DNA of 64,000 nucleotides from Torreya grandis (taxonomy: Eukaryota > Streptophyta > Pinopsida > Cupressales > Taxaceae), in assembly GCA_037957365.1 (NCBI GenBank), contig JARHVA010000082.1:919001-983000 (forward strand). The letters are read 5' to 3'. The notes below the pieces were generated by a model. The model was not told where the DNA came from, did not search any database, and saw nothing but the letters and a program-made list of their open reading frames with translations. The first letter of the stretch is position 1. Every line of letters begins with the position of its first letter. Shown in pieces: positions 22,759 to 33,910 of this stretch. Position numbers and translations under genes: made by a program.

Positions 22759-24110
22759 TTTTTTTTTTTTTGATAAAAATCAAGAGATATGGCCTACTAT
22801 ATATAGCTGGATTTATGCATTCGATCGATAGATCAAGGGAGACTATCTATAGTCAGCACTCGACTATATATACTTGGACCAGCAGGGCTAAAGACCGGCT
22901 CGTTGGATATAGATATATAGGGTAGGGTCGGACAGTTAGTCTCGACCTGGTTCACTCTGGATTGCTGGAGGACATGATGCAGCCGATGATAGTGCTATAC
23001 ATATACGTGCAGGTTCCTCATGCAGTCAACCACCGCAGGTAGTGAAGAAACTATGAATGGCACCCTCTTATTTCCTAGTTAGGCTGTCACCCCGAGGTAC
23101 AGTATGCCTACCGCTTCCCTTACTCAAGGTGGTAAACCTCCTCCATCAGTATTCTTCACACGCTCTTTTGACATAAAGCTTCCCGCCTGATAAGCTTAAC
23201 TCTATCTACTGCCACTGACTTCTGTCCTTCCCAAGAATGCTGGGCCTGCTTGCCACTATCTGGAGATGTATAGAGGTAAGGCACTGAAGAGTGCAGCTTA
23301 ACTGCTAGACAATATATAGCTGCAGCTAAACTATCTACTTAGATAGTCTTTCACCTCCACCTATGAGTAAAAAATATGTACAACCCCATGCTCAAATCCA
23401 ATAGCAAAATGAGACGATGGAATTTGCAGGAAGCTTTTTAATTTACAATTCCATACAAGCTCCTGAATCCAAAAGAGTACAGTTCAGCCGAGTAGTAACA
23501 AAATAAAGAGAAAAGAGCAAAGAGCAAGAAAACTAAACACTAGCAACCATTCCTAACATATTTTAATATGCCTAAATGTAAAACCCTTGGACATTATCTC
23601 TCCATTGCATTACAAACATCAGTTGAGGGTTCAAGATATCCAAACGCCCCTCCACAATGCCTCAAACAGGCCCACAAGTTGTCCAACCCTTCATTAATGA
23701 GGAGCTCCTTTGGGAGTAGAGCACTTGCCAGTGTCATCATTAGCAGCATAGGGATGTAAATTGGGAGCTGCAGGGACTGCCTGAGGCCTATAGATCAGGA
23801 CAGCCATATCAGAGTCACATATAGTAGCCTCGACGGAGCTCTCAACCTGAACAGCTTGTCTCTAGGTGGAGTCCCAGCTTGTTCCTGCATCATCTCATCC
23901 AATGTCCTCTTAGCATTTTCAAAGAGAAGAAGCTTCTCTATAGCCTCGAGTTGCTATTGGTGTTGCTGGACTATGTTGCCACATTCAACGAATTTTATGT
24001 TTAAAAAAATGAAATTTGCCAAATGCCAGATATGCCTACAAAAATTCATTGAGGTTTGTTGCAATTCACTTTTCTTTTTTGAATATTTAAACTAAAAAGC
24101 AAGTATAATA
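22759..24110 (-). mobile_element. Candidate LINE 3' tail
   Basis: A T tract (about 22759-22771) followed by gataaaaatcaagagatatg is, on the minus strand, a typical plant LINE terminus ending in poly(A). The next 600 bp are unusual, with repeated ctatatatag-type words. No ORF2 motif was recognised up to about 24110 and no TSD was found, so the upper limit is a guess. Confidence 0.4.
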
Positions 24111-24169
24111 TTGCTTTTACTCGAATTAAATCACGAACTTGATGGTGGATTTTTTTAGTGACAAATCTT

Positions 24170-26180
24170 TTAAGAATTTCATTCTCGATGAATTTGAATG
24201 CGGAAACTTAGTCCCAACCTAAGTGATTTCTCTAAATGGCAGCACAAGGGATTTGTCCAAGTCAACAAGGGGTTGCATCAGGGTGATCCCCTTAGCTCAT
24301 ATCTATCAATCAATCACCAAGGCAAAATAAACTGGAAAGATACATGGTCTTCTGGCTAGTGAGAGGGGCCAATGATACATTGTCTTCCAATTTACAAATG
24401 ACATTATTATTCTCTATTATTATTTTAAGATAAATAAGGCAGAGAGACAAGATTTTGTCTCTCCTAGCTCGCCTCAAGACAGCAGAGCAACATAAGTAAA
24501 TCCAATATAACATTTGCCAATATCCAACCCCATATGAAAAGGAAATCCTTAGAATACTTGGATTCACATAGGGCAAACTTCCCTTGACTTATCTTGGTTT
24601 CCCACTCAAGAAATCTGGGAAACCATTATAAGCAAAGGGAAACTCACGCTGACAAATTGTACCCACCAATGACTCGCTTTTGCAGTCCGAGTGCAGCTCA
24701 TTCAATCCCCATTCATCAACTTGCCCTGGATCTTTCGGTTTGAGATTTTCTTTGGGCCAATTGAGGATATGCTCTCATCAACTTTGCATGGAACAAAGCA
24801 CTTTATTTTGCAACATCAGCACATGCAAACTTTGCATTTTGTATTAAGGTGTCCAGTGTATTATGGGATCCATGGCAGGTTTTACCGTCTCTTTAGAGGA
24901 AACCAAGGCTTTCTAAGAGATGTTATTCGTTATGAGAATCACAAAATGTGTAGCTCTATTCATCAAAGAGATGACCAAAGACAAATCTGGCCTCCTTAAG
25001 AGTTGTCAGCAAAACTCTTTGTTTCAGGGTTCAATTCCAAACTTCTTTCTTCAACCTCAGATTTCAAAGGCGCAAATGGACTCACTGTTCTACTCAGTAA
25101 TCATGAGCTGTGAGGACAAAGATCTCAACAACTTAGCTCATGTTTTATGTTTTATCTCCTTTTTCTCATCCAATCTCTTTTTTGAAATGTACTTTTTTTT
25201 TGTGGAAGTTATTATGGCATGGGGTCAAAGGAAGCATCAAGATCCATTTGGTTTGTTGGGCAATGATTAAAAAACCAAAGGCTGAAGGATGGCTCAATAT
25301 TAAAAAGATCAGATTATTCAATCAAGCTCTTGCAATGAAATTGACATGGAAATTACTGCCCGCTCACTGGCCCATGGAGCAGCAAAATCCACCAAAATAC
25401 ATTCTGTCTCGACAAGATATTATCCTAAATTCCCAATGGAAACCCCAACTCTCCATTATAGCAAAACATGTCAATAGGGGCGTGGGTTTGTTAAAAGCAA
25501 ATAGAAAGTGGCAAGTAGGCAGTGGGAAGAGAGATCTACTTAGGGAAGACAGATGGAATGCTGGTCAACATCTGGCTGAACTAAAGACTCCTGATTTACA
25601 GAAACAGCTTCAAATCAAAAGTCATCATCACATAGCCAAATACATTCACTCACAGAAAGCAAAGAAATCAGGTGGAGTTATGATATAATTAAGCAGTTTG
25701 ACCAGCACCTCCAGGGTCAAATATGCACCCTAAAAGATGAATTAGACAATATGCTATTGCCTCACCCTCCAAAGCAAGACAAGTTAGTATGGTGTAACAC
25801 CAACACAAGAGAATGCACTGAGACCTTTGCCTACCACGCTCTTCTCCAACCAGTTCAGCCCATTGCCAAAAGATCAAGATGGCATTGGGGCATAAAAACA
25901 TGGCTAAAAATAAAGACTTTTGGGTGGCTGCTCTTGCACTGTAAGTTATCGCTGCTGATGCTCTTCAGATGAAAAGATGAATAGCTCCCACAAGATGCCC
26001 AAATTGCCATAATGCATCAAAATCCATCTCTTGTTGCTTCAATGTCCTTATGTCAGGATTCTCTGGGATACTTTAGTCCAAAAATTCAACAATCTTAGAA
26101 AATGAAATCTATGGACAAAATTCTTTTGGGCTTAAGACTAAAATAAAAATAGATATGGAAAAAAAATACCATCCACACTG
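24170..26180 (+). pseudogene. LINE L1-type ORF2 relic (RT palm to C-terminal region)
   Basis: The plus strand reads KGLHQGDPLSSYLSI near 24260, the RT motif G.RQGDPLSPYLF. VFQFTND at about 24380 is a decayed FADD catalytic box. Next come the conserved 'LGLPL' stretch near 24590 and WAMIKKPKAEGWLNIKKI with FNQALAMKLTWKLL (25255-25365). The zf-RVT-like DKLVWCNTN...WHWGIKTWLKIKTFGWLL follows at 25780-25935. Plant L1 ORF2 proteins have this order. The 5' half (endonuclease and early RT) is absent and many frameshifts occur. The strand is opposite to that of the host gene. Confidence 0.8.
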
Positions 26181-26400
26181 ACACTTGGCATTATCCTTTA
26201 GAATCCATGAAAGGAAAGAAATAATAAAATCTTCAAGGGCAATCGAAAGGGACTCACATTCTCTCACCAGATTAACACAAGCCCAAATCCATGGTACAAC
26301 AATGATTTATACCTACGTTACTGGATACGCTTCCAGGGACCCTCGGACACGATACGATACTCGCTTGGATACAATTAAGAGGGGGATATGGAGGGGCAAC

Positions 26401-26492
26401 GGGCAAGGTATGTCCCTGCCCTTGTGAGTATGCTCGGATACGTCCATGGATGTATCCAAGCATACCCACAAGGGCAGGGACGTACCCTGCCC
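26401..26492. repeat. Long hairpin (two 41 bp arms, 10 nt loop)
   Basis: Arms 26401-26441 and 26452-26492 are reverse complements with about four mismatches. The core gtccctgcccttgtg pairs with cacaagggcagggac. It lies in the left subterminal region of the hAT-type element, and its loop begins gtccatgg. Confidence 0.9.
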
Positions 26493-26783
26493 ATTTGGAT
26501 TGCGTACCCTGCCTAGAAAAACATTTTTTTGTTTTTCTTTTTTCATTTTTGTTGTTAGCGAATGCCGTGAATGGAGTGGGAAGTGTTGTTTTTTGGAGCA
26601 GGGAGAAGTGTGAGGTCGAGAAGACGATTGAAGGTCTGGTGGAGATTAAGTATAAAGAGGTTGTGCTTGCAAAGGATACACGTACTACATTGTTCTGAGA
26701 AAATTCAACTGTGTTTCCTCCTCAACGAGTAATTGATGTTGGTATGCTTCGACTCGGGCTAGGGATGCAGTTTCGAGAATGAG

Positions 26784-28462
26784 TTGGATTACCAATACAG
26801 CCTCACATCCACACCTTTGTTGTGGTCATTGGAGCTATATGTAACCGAGCTCATGAACATGAAAAGAAGAATGGAAAATATTGAATATAATGAGCTACAG
26901 AAAGAGAGTAAGCTAAGGGAGGTGGCAAAAGCTGGTCGGAACTTAGAGAGGGAAAACAAGAGGCTCAACGATGAAGTTTTAAACCTTCAAGACAGCGTTG
27001 AAAGAGGACAGCGGGAGCTGTTCAATTTAAAACAGGAGTTAAAACAATTAAAAACAGCAGACAAAAAGAGTGATGAAACAAGGTTTTCAGAGGAGTCAAC
27101 TCAGCTAGAAGAAATTCAGTCAACATTGACATGCATGGAGATCTGAGAAAGCCAGCTGAAAGAATAGTTAGAAAAGACCAAATCTTGGGCACACGTAAAT
27201 GGATCGGCAAGTGAAGAAATCATAGAAAAACAGATTAAGAGGCAGATGAAAGAAGAAAAGGGCAAACATGAGAAGGCTATTAACCTCATCATTAAAGGTC
27301 TAAAAGACTTCGGAGAGAAGGAGAGAACCGGCATCCTTGCAAGAGACTTCTTTAAGGACCAACTGAAATGGTCAGGTGTTATTCAACATCCGAGTAGGAT
27401 CGGAAGGGAAACAGAAGAAGGAAGAGATAGACATGTTAGAATTGTCTTGAGGAACATGGAAGACAAACACGTGATCCTTAAAAATAGAGGGATGCTTAGA
27501 GGAACTAGTATCTTCTTAGATGAAGATTTGACACTAGCCCAACAAGGAGAGCAAAGGAAGGAGTGGGAGAAAGTGAAAATAGCAAGAGAGGCAAACTGGA
27601 AAGCTCAAATCAGCGAGCAATTCACACACAAAAAATTGGGATTCAGCGCCCCAAATGAGCTTCTACAATTGGTAAGTTGGAATTGTAGAGGCTTCCCGTG
27701 GAGGAGAGATCCGGGGTTGGGGTCCATTGCGGAAGGGAAGGACATCGTTATTCTTATGGAAACACATGAGCATGATGGTTACAGGGTCCCTGATTTTGAA
27801 GGGTAAAACAAATTTTTAGTTTGGAACAAAGGGACTGAAAATGGCAAAGGGCACGAAGGGGTTACGGTGCTAGTTCGAGAAACCTGGAATGGTACCATAG
27901 AAATGGTAAAAGAGGACCCAAATAAACACAGTTCATATGGCTGAAAATAATAGATAGAAAAACCACAATAAGGGTGGTTGCGTGTTACTTTGCCCCAAAG
28001 AATTTGAAGTTCTATAAGAAGAGAAATCTCGATAGCAAGGATCCTTTTGCGACATTAATGAAGGACATTTCTATCTTCACCACCTTAGGGGACACAATGT
28101 TAGTTGGGAACTTCAATGCTAGGATAGCAAACAATCAATGCCTGCAGTTGGGCAGCAAAGAGGGAGAGGATAGCAACCACCTGTGGCTTGAAGAGAACAA
28201 GGATTTGAGTTAGGTTAGAACTTCTAGTGATGATAATGAGAGTGTGACTCATTTTGGGGCTGAGATTCTTGGCCTTTGCAGCTTGTATAACTTGGTTATT
28301 TGCAATCGTATGCGGGCTTGGCCAAGATCTGGTGGTGTCACTTGTAAAACTTACAACGCACAGAGTGTGGTATACTATGTTATCTGCTCCCAAAGTTCTC
28401 TATTCAGGTTGTTGGAGTTCAAAATTGGGAGTGAAAGATCCCTGATGGATCTCTTCGGCTGA
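26784..28462 (+). pseudogene. LINE coiled-coil/RRM ORF1 domain fused in frame to AP-like endonuclease
   Basis: The first 120 codons are a heptad-rich coiled coil (LERENKRLNDEVLNLQDSV). After two nonsense codons near 27145-27167 the same frame continues with AINLIIKGLKDFGEKER, HVRIVLRNMEDK, GTSIFLDEDLT and RKEWEKVKIAREANWKAQI, the pattern of the L1 ORF1 RNA-binding (Transposase_22-like) domain. Without a stop it runs into LVSWNCRGFPW (endonuclease N-terminal Asn) and LMETHE (catalytic Glu), to 27806. In other frames VACYFAPKN, LVGNFNARI (normally GDFNA; Asp to Asn) and SGGVTCKTYN with SVV.YVICS follow. The endonuclease nicks target DNA for primed reverse transcription. The copy is dead because of stops and frameshifts. 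Confidence 0.75.
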
Positions 28463-28464
28463 TC

Positions 28465-29871
28465 TGTTGTAATTTTGTTATTTTAAATTGATTTTTCCTG
28501 TTTGTGAATGTTTTCTTTCCGAAATACACAGAAGTTGCAGAAGGGTTTGATTGTTTTTGTGTTTTTATGAATTTTCAGCAAGCAAATAATGAAATACAAG
28601 AACATGAACAATTCTGAAATTAAATACCCAATATAACCAAACAAATTCGCTTATAGGTAGAATTGTGGATATTAAACCAAATAGGGAACCACAAATTTTC
28701 AATAGCTCAGGAAAATTACAATCACAAATAGACCCAACCTGAAAAGCTGAAGGAGAAGTGTACACCAGAAGAAAGCCGCGGCAAGATTCCAACCCTTAAT
28801 GTGCTGCACGTGGGAAGGAAGCTAGCTGCTAGGTACAGCCGTACAACTGCAAGGGCTGCTAGATACAGCCGTACAACTGCAAGATCCTCTCAATCTGAAA
28901 TAAACTCTCAAATGCCCGCTGAACTCCGTCACAATCCCTGCGCCTACCAGAAGAAATACTGAGCAATCTCCAAATGCTACTGAACAAATCAACAACCACT
29001 GAATTGGGGGCTACGTCCCAAACAGGCAAAGCACTGGGGTTTGGCGTCCCAAATGCTGAAAGCTCTTCCAGAGCCAAAGCGCAAATTCCAAAATAAAAAA
29101 TGTCAAGAATGAATCATGATTTTGTTTTAACCTCCTTATAACCCCTTCACAATTAGCTTGAACCCTAAAAGCAATCCCATGTGGCGTTGAGTTATAACAT
29201 GTTATATTTCTCCTTTTTAAGTGGTCAAGTACATAGAAATTGACCCTTTTTTCAAATAAAGAGAGATCCATCCACCAAAAAGATCTAAGTCATGAGAGAA
29301 ATATTTAGAAAAGTCCAAGACCTTTCCAACGAGCTATTACACCATGGGATACGCAACCAGATAAGGCCAAAAACTCATTATTACTCCAAAATGGCTATAA
29401 ACTTAGCCTTATTTAATTAAAAGACGAAAACTTAGGAAATATTAAAAATATAACCCAAATAGCGACAAAATGTACCAATGACACCACAAACCAGAAAATC
29501 ACCCTGCCACCTATCTGTGACTGAAGTCGGAAATCAAGGATTCACTGGCAGTCTCATCCCTAAAATCTAGGGATGCTCCTAAAAACTAGGAAACAAACCC
29601 TAATCCTCTGAAACTGAACTCAAGGAATAATCTCATGGAGACCCACCCCTGGGTATGATCATACCCTCTTAAAAAGTAGGGGTAACCCCCATAAATTTAG
29701 GCACTGCCTCATAAAAAATAGGAACGTCTCCAAACTGATCAGCGACGGCCAGAACACCAAGTCCCCAACACTGTATAACCATACTGGGTCTCTAACCAAC
29801 AATGTCAACCTACAAGACCCCATAATAAGCTGACTCACATGTCTCTGCTAGACCGAGCTAAAGAGGGGACA
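28465..29871. mobile_element. Solo LTR (about 1.4 kb) splitting the LINE endonuclease
   Basis: The endonuclease frame stops near 28462 and resumes at 29872 with ESCPVELKSDHMPL (the C-terminal SDH motif). Between them is non-coding DNA beginning TGTTGTAATT and ending GGGGACA. The flanks tgatc and tgaca are at best a degraded 5 bp TSD. A roughly 33 bp unit (gctaggtacagccgtacaac) is tandemly repeated at 28827-28885. The family is unknown. Confidence 0.6.
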
Positions 29872-32431
29872 TGACAGAGAGCTGCCCCGTCGAACTAAAG
29901 TCTGATCATATGCCTCTATTTGTTAAATTTGGCCTTCTCGAAAACAACCAGCAAAGAGGGCAAGACCAAAACTTGCAAAAAGAGGCACACGTGCAAGGTA
30001 AAATCATAGTGAGCCAAGAAAAACAAGAACTCTTTGTTGCTGCCCTTGAACAGCACCTTCAGATGGTGAAAAGCAACACAATGGGGAAAAAAACAGTGAA
30101 ATTAGGGGGTTTATTGACAGCAGTATGTTGATTCCAATAATCCACAAAGCCTTAAAGGTTTGCAAGAGATCTCAGCCTAAAAAGGGGATTGCAAATACTT
30201 TCCCGACTAATTCTTGGTATGACGAAGAGTCAAGGCTGCTAAACGATCCCTTAAAGAGAATAAGTCTAACAAGGACAGTAAGAAAAAGTATGAGCAGCTG
30301 GTAAGAGTCAAAAAAGAGAGCTATATGATATCAAGAAGAAAAGAATTACTTTTGTTGGGTAAGCATAACCCGAAAGGCTTCTGGAGAGAGCTGCAACAAA
30401 AGCTAAAACAGGTTGAAAACAATATCTCAAGGGACCAATCGCTCGAATATGCCAAAATCTTGTATGAGCGGTCACAGATGAATGACAGCCCACCCATTAT
30501 TATCACTTCTGTCGAGCTCTTCTCGGTAGAAGATATCAAGCAAGGAATAAAGAAATTAGCAAGTGGTAAAGCTAAAGACATTGATGGGCTGCATGCTGAG
30601 TTTCTAAAGTGCAGCGCTGATCTCCTTGCACCTCACATCAACCGTATCTTTAACAACATCACGCAGTTGGTTTTCCTAAAGAATGGACAGCTAGTGTTGT
30701 TATCCCTCTTTTTAAGAGTGGTGACATCAATAACCCCTCTAATTACCGTACTATTATGATCAACCCTCTTATGGAAAAATTATTCGGGAGCATGTTAGAG
30801 CGCAGAATCATTGATTGGACCAAAAAAGAGGGAAAACGAGCTAAAGGGTATGTTGGTTTCAGACCTAAACACTCGACTATCGATCACTGCATGACTCTTA
30901 GGCACTTCATTGAGAAGGTTTGGGACACCCAACGTGGGGAAGTTTTATGTTGCTTTGTTGATTTTAAAAAAGCTTTTGATACGGTGCCTAGAGACAAACT
31001 TTGGAGTAGGATGGAGGAACTTGGGGTTCCAGAGGAGTATCGGGCGGTTGTGCATAAGTTTTATGAGCAGGTCAAGGCTAAAATCAGAACTAGAGAGGGT
31101 TTGTCTGAATGCTTTGACAGTGACATTGGGGTCAAGCAAGGGTGTCCTTTATCCCCCATTTTATTTGGTTTATATATTGATAAACTTGAAGAGTGGTTAA
31201 ACAAAACCGGTGGAGAAGACATTCAGTTGTTGCTATGTGGTGAAGCTCCTTTTGTACGCAGATGATCTTATTCTAATGGCAAAATCTACCAATGGTTTAA
31301 TGGCTCATTTGAAGGCTCTTTAGCTCTTTTGCCAAGAGGTCGGGATGCAGGTGAATACCAACAAAACCAAGATCATGATTTTTTTCGTTGAAAAGAAAGA
31401 AGCAACAATTTAATTTCATTTTTGAAGGGAACACATTCGAAATAGTGGAAGAGTAAAAGCACCTAGGAATTGTTTTTCACAATAGGCTTAGTTGGGAGTC
31501 TTCTAGGGCAAGCAGGATTCTAGGTGGGTGGAGAGCATCTTACTTGCTCTAGAACAGGTGTAGGAAAGCCGAACTTTGAGATTGGAAAACCAAGAAAACC
31601 CTTTTCGGGATGTTGGTCACACCGGTCGTCCTTTATGGGTGTGAGATTTGGGGGAGCAGCATGTCAAACCACAAGTGGAAACAACTTGAAAGAATTCAAA
31701 AAACACCTTATTACTAGCAATTTTAAAGTCAAATCGATGGTCCCCTATAAGATTCTTTTAGCGGAAGCGGGTTTGTTCCCACTAGAGGCATCAGCAATTA
31801 TAAGACTTTGAAGTTACTTAAAAAAGGTGAAAATATGGATGAGCATCGCTGGCCCAAAATGATGTTGGGGGAGAGACTTGACCATAGGAAAAAGACGTGG
31901 ATGAAGCAAAACAAGAAATGGATGGATAAGTGGGACATTAGCTTGCTTGATTGCCCTAACAATGAGGAAGATATAAATAAGTTTGTGTTAGATAAATTTA
32001 TGACTGACATGTGGTCAAATCAGATTAGCATAAAAAAAGAGCTTTATATTAGAGAGTTCAATCCTTCAAAGGAGCATGGTGAAAAAGAATACATGTGTGC
32101 TGCTCTCAGGGGAAAGGTGAGGATTTTAGTGGCTCAACTGAGGATCAGGTCCCATCGTCTTAGATGTGAGACAGGTAGGTGGACGATTCCCAAAGAAGAG
32201 TGGGCCGAAAGATCATGCAATTTTTGCGACAAAGGGGTGGTTGAAACAAAATGGTATTACATCACTAAGTGTGCTGTATATGTGGATATTCGTGGTCAGT
32301 TTGATAACAGCTTGAATGTGAACAGCCTTAGTGAGTTATTCGAGGAGCCTTGGTTCCTCAATACAGCTAGTTTATTGGTCAAAATTCATAGCAGAAGATC
32401 TAATCTCGAAAGGAGGTTGAAAATATCTTGA
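29872..32431 (+). pseudogene. LINE reverse transcriptase and C-terminal finger domain
   Basis: Pieces in three frames give KSDHMPLFVKFGL (end of endonuclease), FSVEDIKQGIKKLASGKAKD and DGLHAEFLK (RT start), and GFRPKHSTIDH. CCFVDFKKAFDTVPRDKLW has the first catalytic Asp, and GVKQGCPLSPILFGLYIDKL follows. LLLYADDLILMAKS carries the catalytic YADD at 31255-31266, and VTPVVLYGCEIWG marks the thumb. The C terminus has LRIRSHRLRCETGRW and C-x2-C...C residues (CNFCDKG). The RT-to-C-terminus organisation resembles non-L1 LINE clades (CR1/I/R1-like wording) more than usual plant L1; the clade assignment is inference. The catalytic residues survive, but stops and frameshifts make it a pseudogene. Confidence 0.8.
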
Positions 32432-32639
32432 GGGTTACTTCCCGGGTCCCTTGGGTTGCTTGGCCTCATGGACGTCATTAAAATCTTTCATTCACTCGTT
32501 CATTCTTATCAAAGCTATTACGTGGCTTTTTACATTCATTCATGCCTTCGTCGATTAATTGATTTCTAACTCCAATGATGCCTTCGTTGATTAAATTTAT
32601 ATTAACATATATCGATCTAGTTATTTTAAGATATATGTT

Positions 32640-33342
32640 AATATAAAATAAATTATAAAGAAGTTAGAAATTAAAAAATATTAAAGGTAATAATGAAATT
32701 CAAACCAAATATTAAAATAAAGATTTATTTTTTAATCTCTACATTATCATACATTTTATTTATTATTTTTTAAAATTATATATGATAATTTATTGTGAAA
32801 ATGCAAGTCATTTTAAGGTTTAATTGATATTTTATTTCATCAATGTAATAGTTATATTTTTATCGGAAACATACCCATATATTTATTAATTAAAAAATTA
32901 ATGATAAAGTATACGTATTCCAACAAATTAAATTTTAATTATATTTTAAAATATTATCATGTTATATTTAAAGGTGTTTGTAATTAAATTATTAATGATA
33001 AAGTATAGGTTGTTATATGCTAATTTTTCTTTATTTTTGTCCATATATTGAAACATTTGCACTATGTACTTGTTATAATGGTAAGACTAATCTAAGTTCG
33101 AGTTTGATCATTGAATATTATGATATTTGGCATTGAGTTATTAGTATGTTTTGTGGTTAATTAACTTATTTTGTTTCCTCTATGCATATTATGTGGTTAA
33201 TTTCGTTTATATGGTTATATTTTTATTTTTTAAATATATATTTGTACGGCCGTATCGTATCCAAACCCCCAAAAAAAATCCTCATATCCACATATCAGAT
33301 TCTCGTACCTATATCCATACCCGTAACCATATTGGCAACATA
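32640..33342. mobile_element. 3' part of a hAT-type element (AT-rich tail and subterminal words)
   Basis: 33030-33200 matches 51616-51770 nearly colinearly (cattgaatattatg, tttcctctatgcatattatg, tggttaattt). From 33245 the sequence is built of cgtatcc/atatccatac words and ends ccatattggcaaca. The preceding 400 bp are very AT-rich and non-coding. Confidence 0.6.
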
Positions 33343-33439
33343 AATTTATACCAACACCAATAACATATTTGACTTGATAAGAATATCAGCTTCGCATATA
33401 TCGCAAATGTGGAATATTCCTTTAAATTATAAAATGCCA

Positions 33440-33910
33440 AGATTGAGTGTCAACTAGCAGTGTTTGTGGATCCCTTCTCCATAAGGCCATCTCAAGCATA
33501 ATTTTAATGAAGCTGCAAGGTGAAACCCTAGGAAAGAAGGGGAAGGGGGGATATTTGGAGATCATGAGGGCAACGTGGTAGCCTATTATTACCAAGGAAT
33601 AGGAAAACAAACAACACAACAAAGCTATACACTCTTCTCAGGTGCCTCCAACTTAGAAAGAGACAACTTTACCCCTTTGCATATAGAGGGTGATTCACAA
33701 ATATTGATGAATTTGTTCTTATAGCTCAGACAATGAAGGCAAAGGAATGATGGAGCAACCAACTTCCCCACTTCAATCAACTGAAAAATGGAGCATGTAT
33801 TGCACCAGCTAATGGACAAATTGCAATTGGTATGCATTCAACACAAAAAACGTCACATCAATAAGGTAGGTGACGTTTTGGCTAATGTGGCAATTGACTA
33901 CAAAAATGTC
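33440..33910 (+). pseudogene. RNase H (RVT_3-type) relic
   Basis: The plus strand reads IFGDHEGNVVAYYYQGIGKQ, then LHIEGDSQILMNL (catalytic Asp in GDS), and ends HINKVGDVLANVAIDY (the final R.N..AD.LA-type motif). Frameshifts separate these parts. This reverse-transcriptase-associated RNase H fold occurs in plant LINEs and related proteins. No RT lies immediately upstream, so it is an isolated fragment. Confidence 0.65.

Larger units (their letters stand above)
26560..32640 (+). mobile_element. Near-complete LINE with ORF1-like and EN-RT protein
   Basis: The order along the plus strand is coiled coil (26830-27110), RRM-like domain (27246-27600), endonuclease (27660-28450), solo LTR insertion (28465-29871), rest of endonuclease, RT (30480-31400), and C-terminal finger (32100-32300). 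The stop is near 32431. The 3' tail has short repeats (ccttcgtcgattaa and ccttcgttgattaa; cattcattc). The element is roughly 4.6 kb without the LTR. Exact ends and TSD were not resolved. It sits in the hAT-type element. Confidence 0.75.
26314..33342. mobile_element. Candidate hAT-type element interrupted by a LINE
   Basis: The left end (tacgttactggatacg) and the reverse complement of the right end (tatgttgccaatatgg) align at most positions. The flanks share atttatacc (26305-26313 and 33344-33352). Both subterminal regions are rich in the same word (GTATCC/CGATAC). The DNA at 33040-33200 is clearly the same sequence as the tail downstream of the hAT transposase at 51620-51770, which links this element to that family. 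The interior is almost entirely the LINE described below, so no transposase remains. Confidence 0.45.

Noticed and set aside
25140..25688. 182-codon plus-strand frame as an intact host gene
   Set aside because: WAMIKKPKAEGWLNIKK and the following FNQALAMK are LINE ORF2 C-terminal motifs; it is part of a decayed ORF2.
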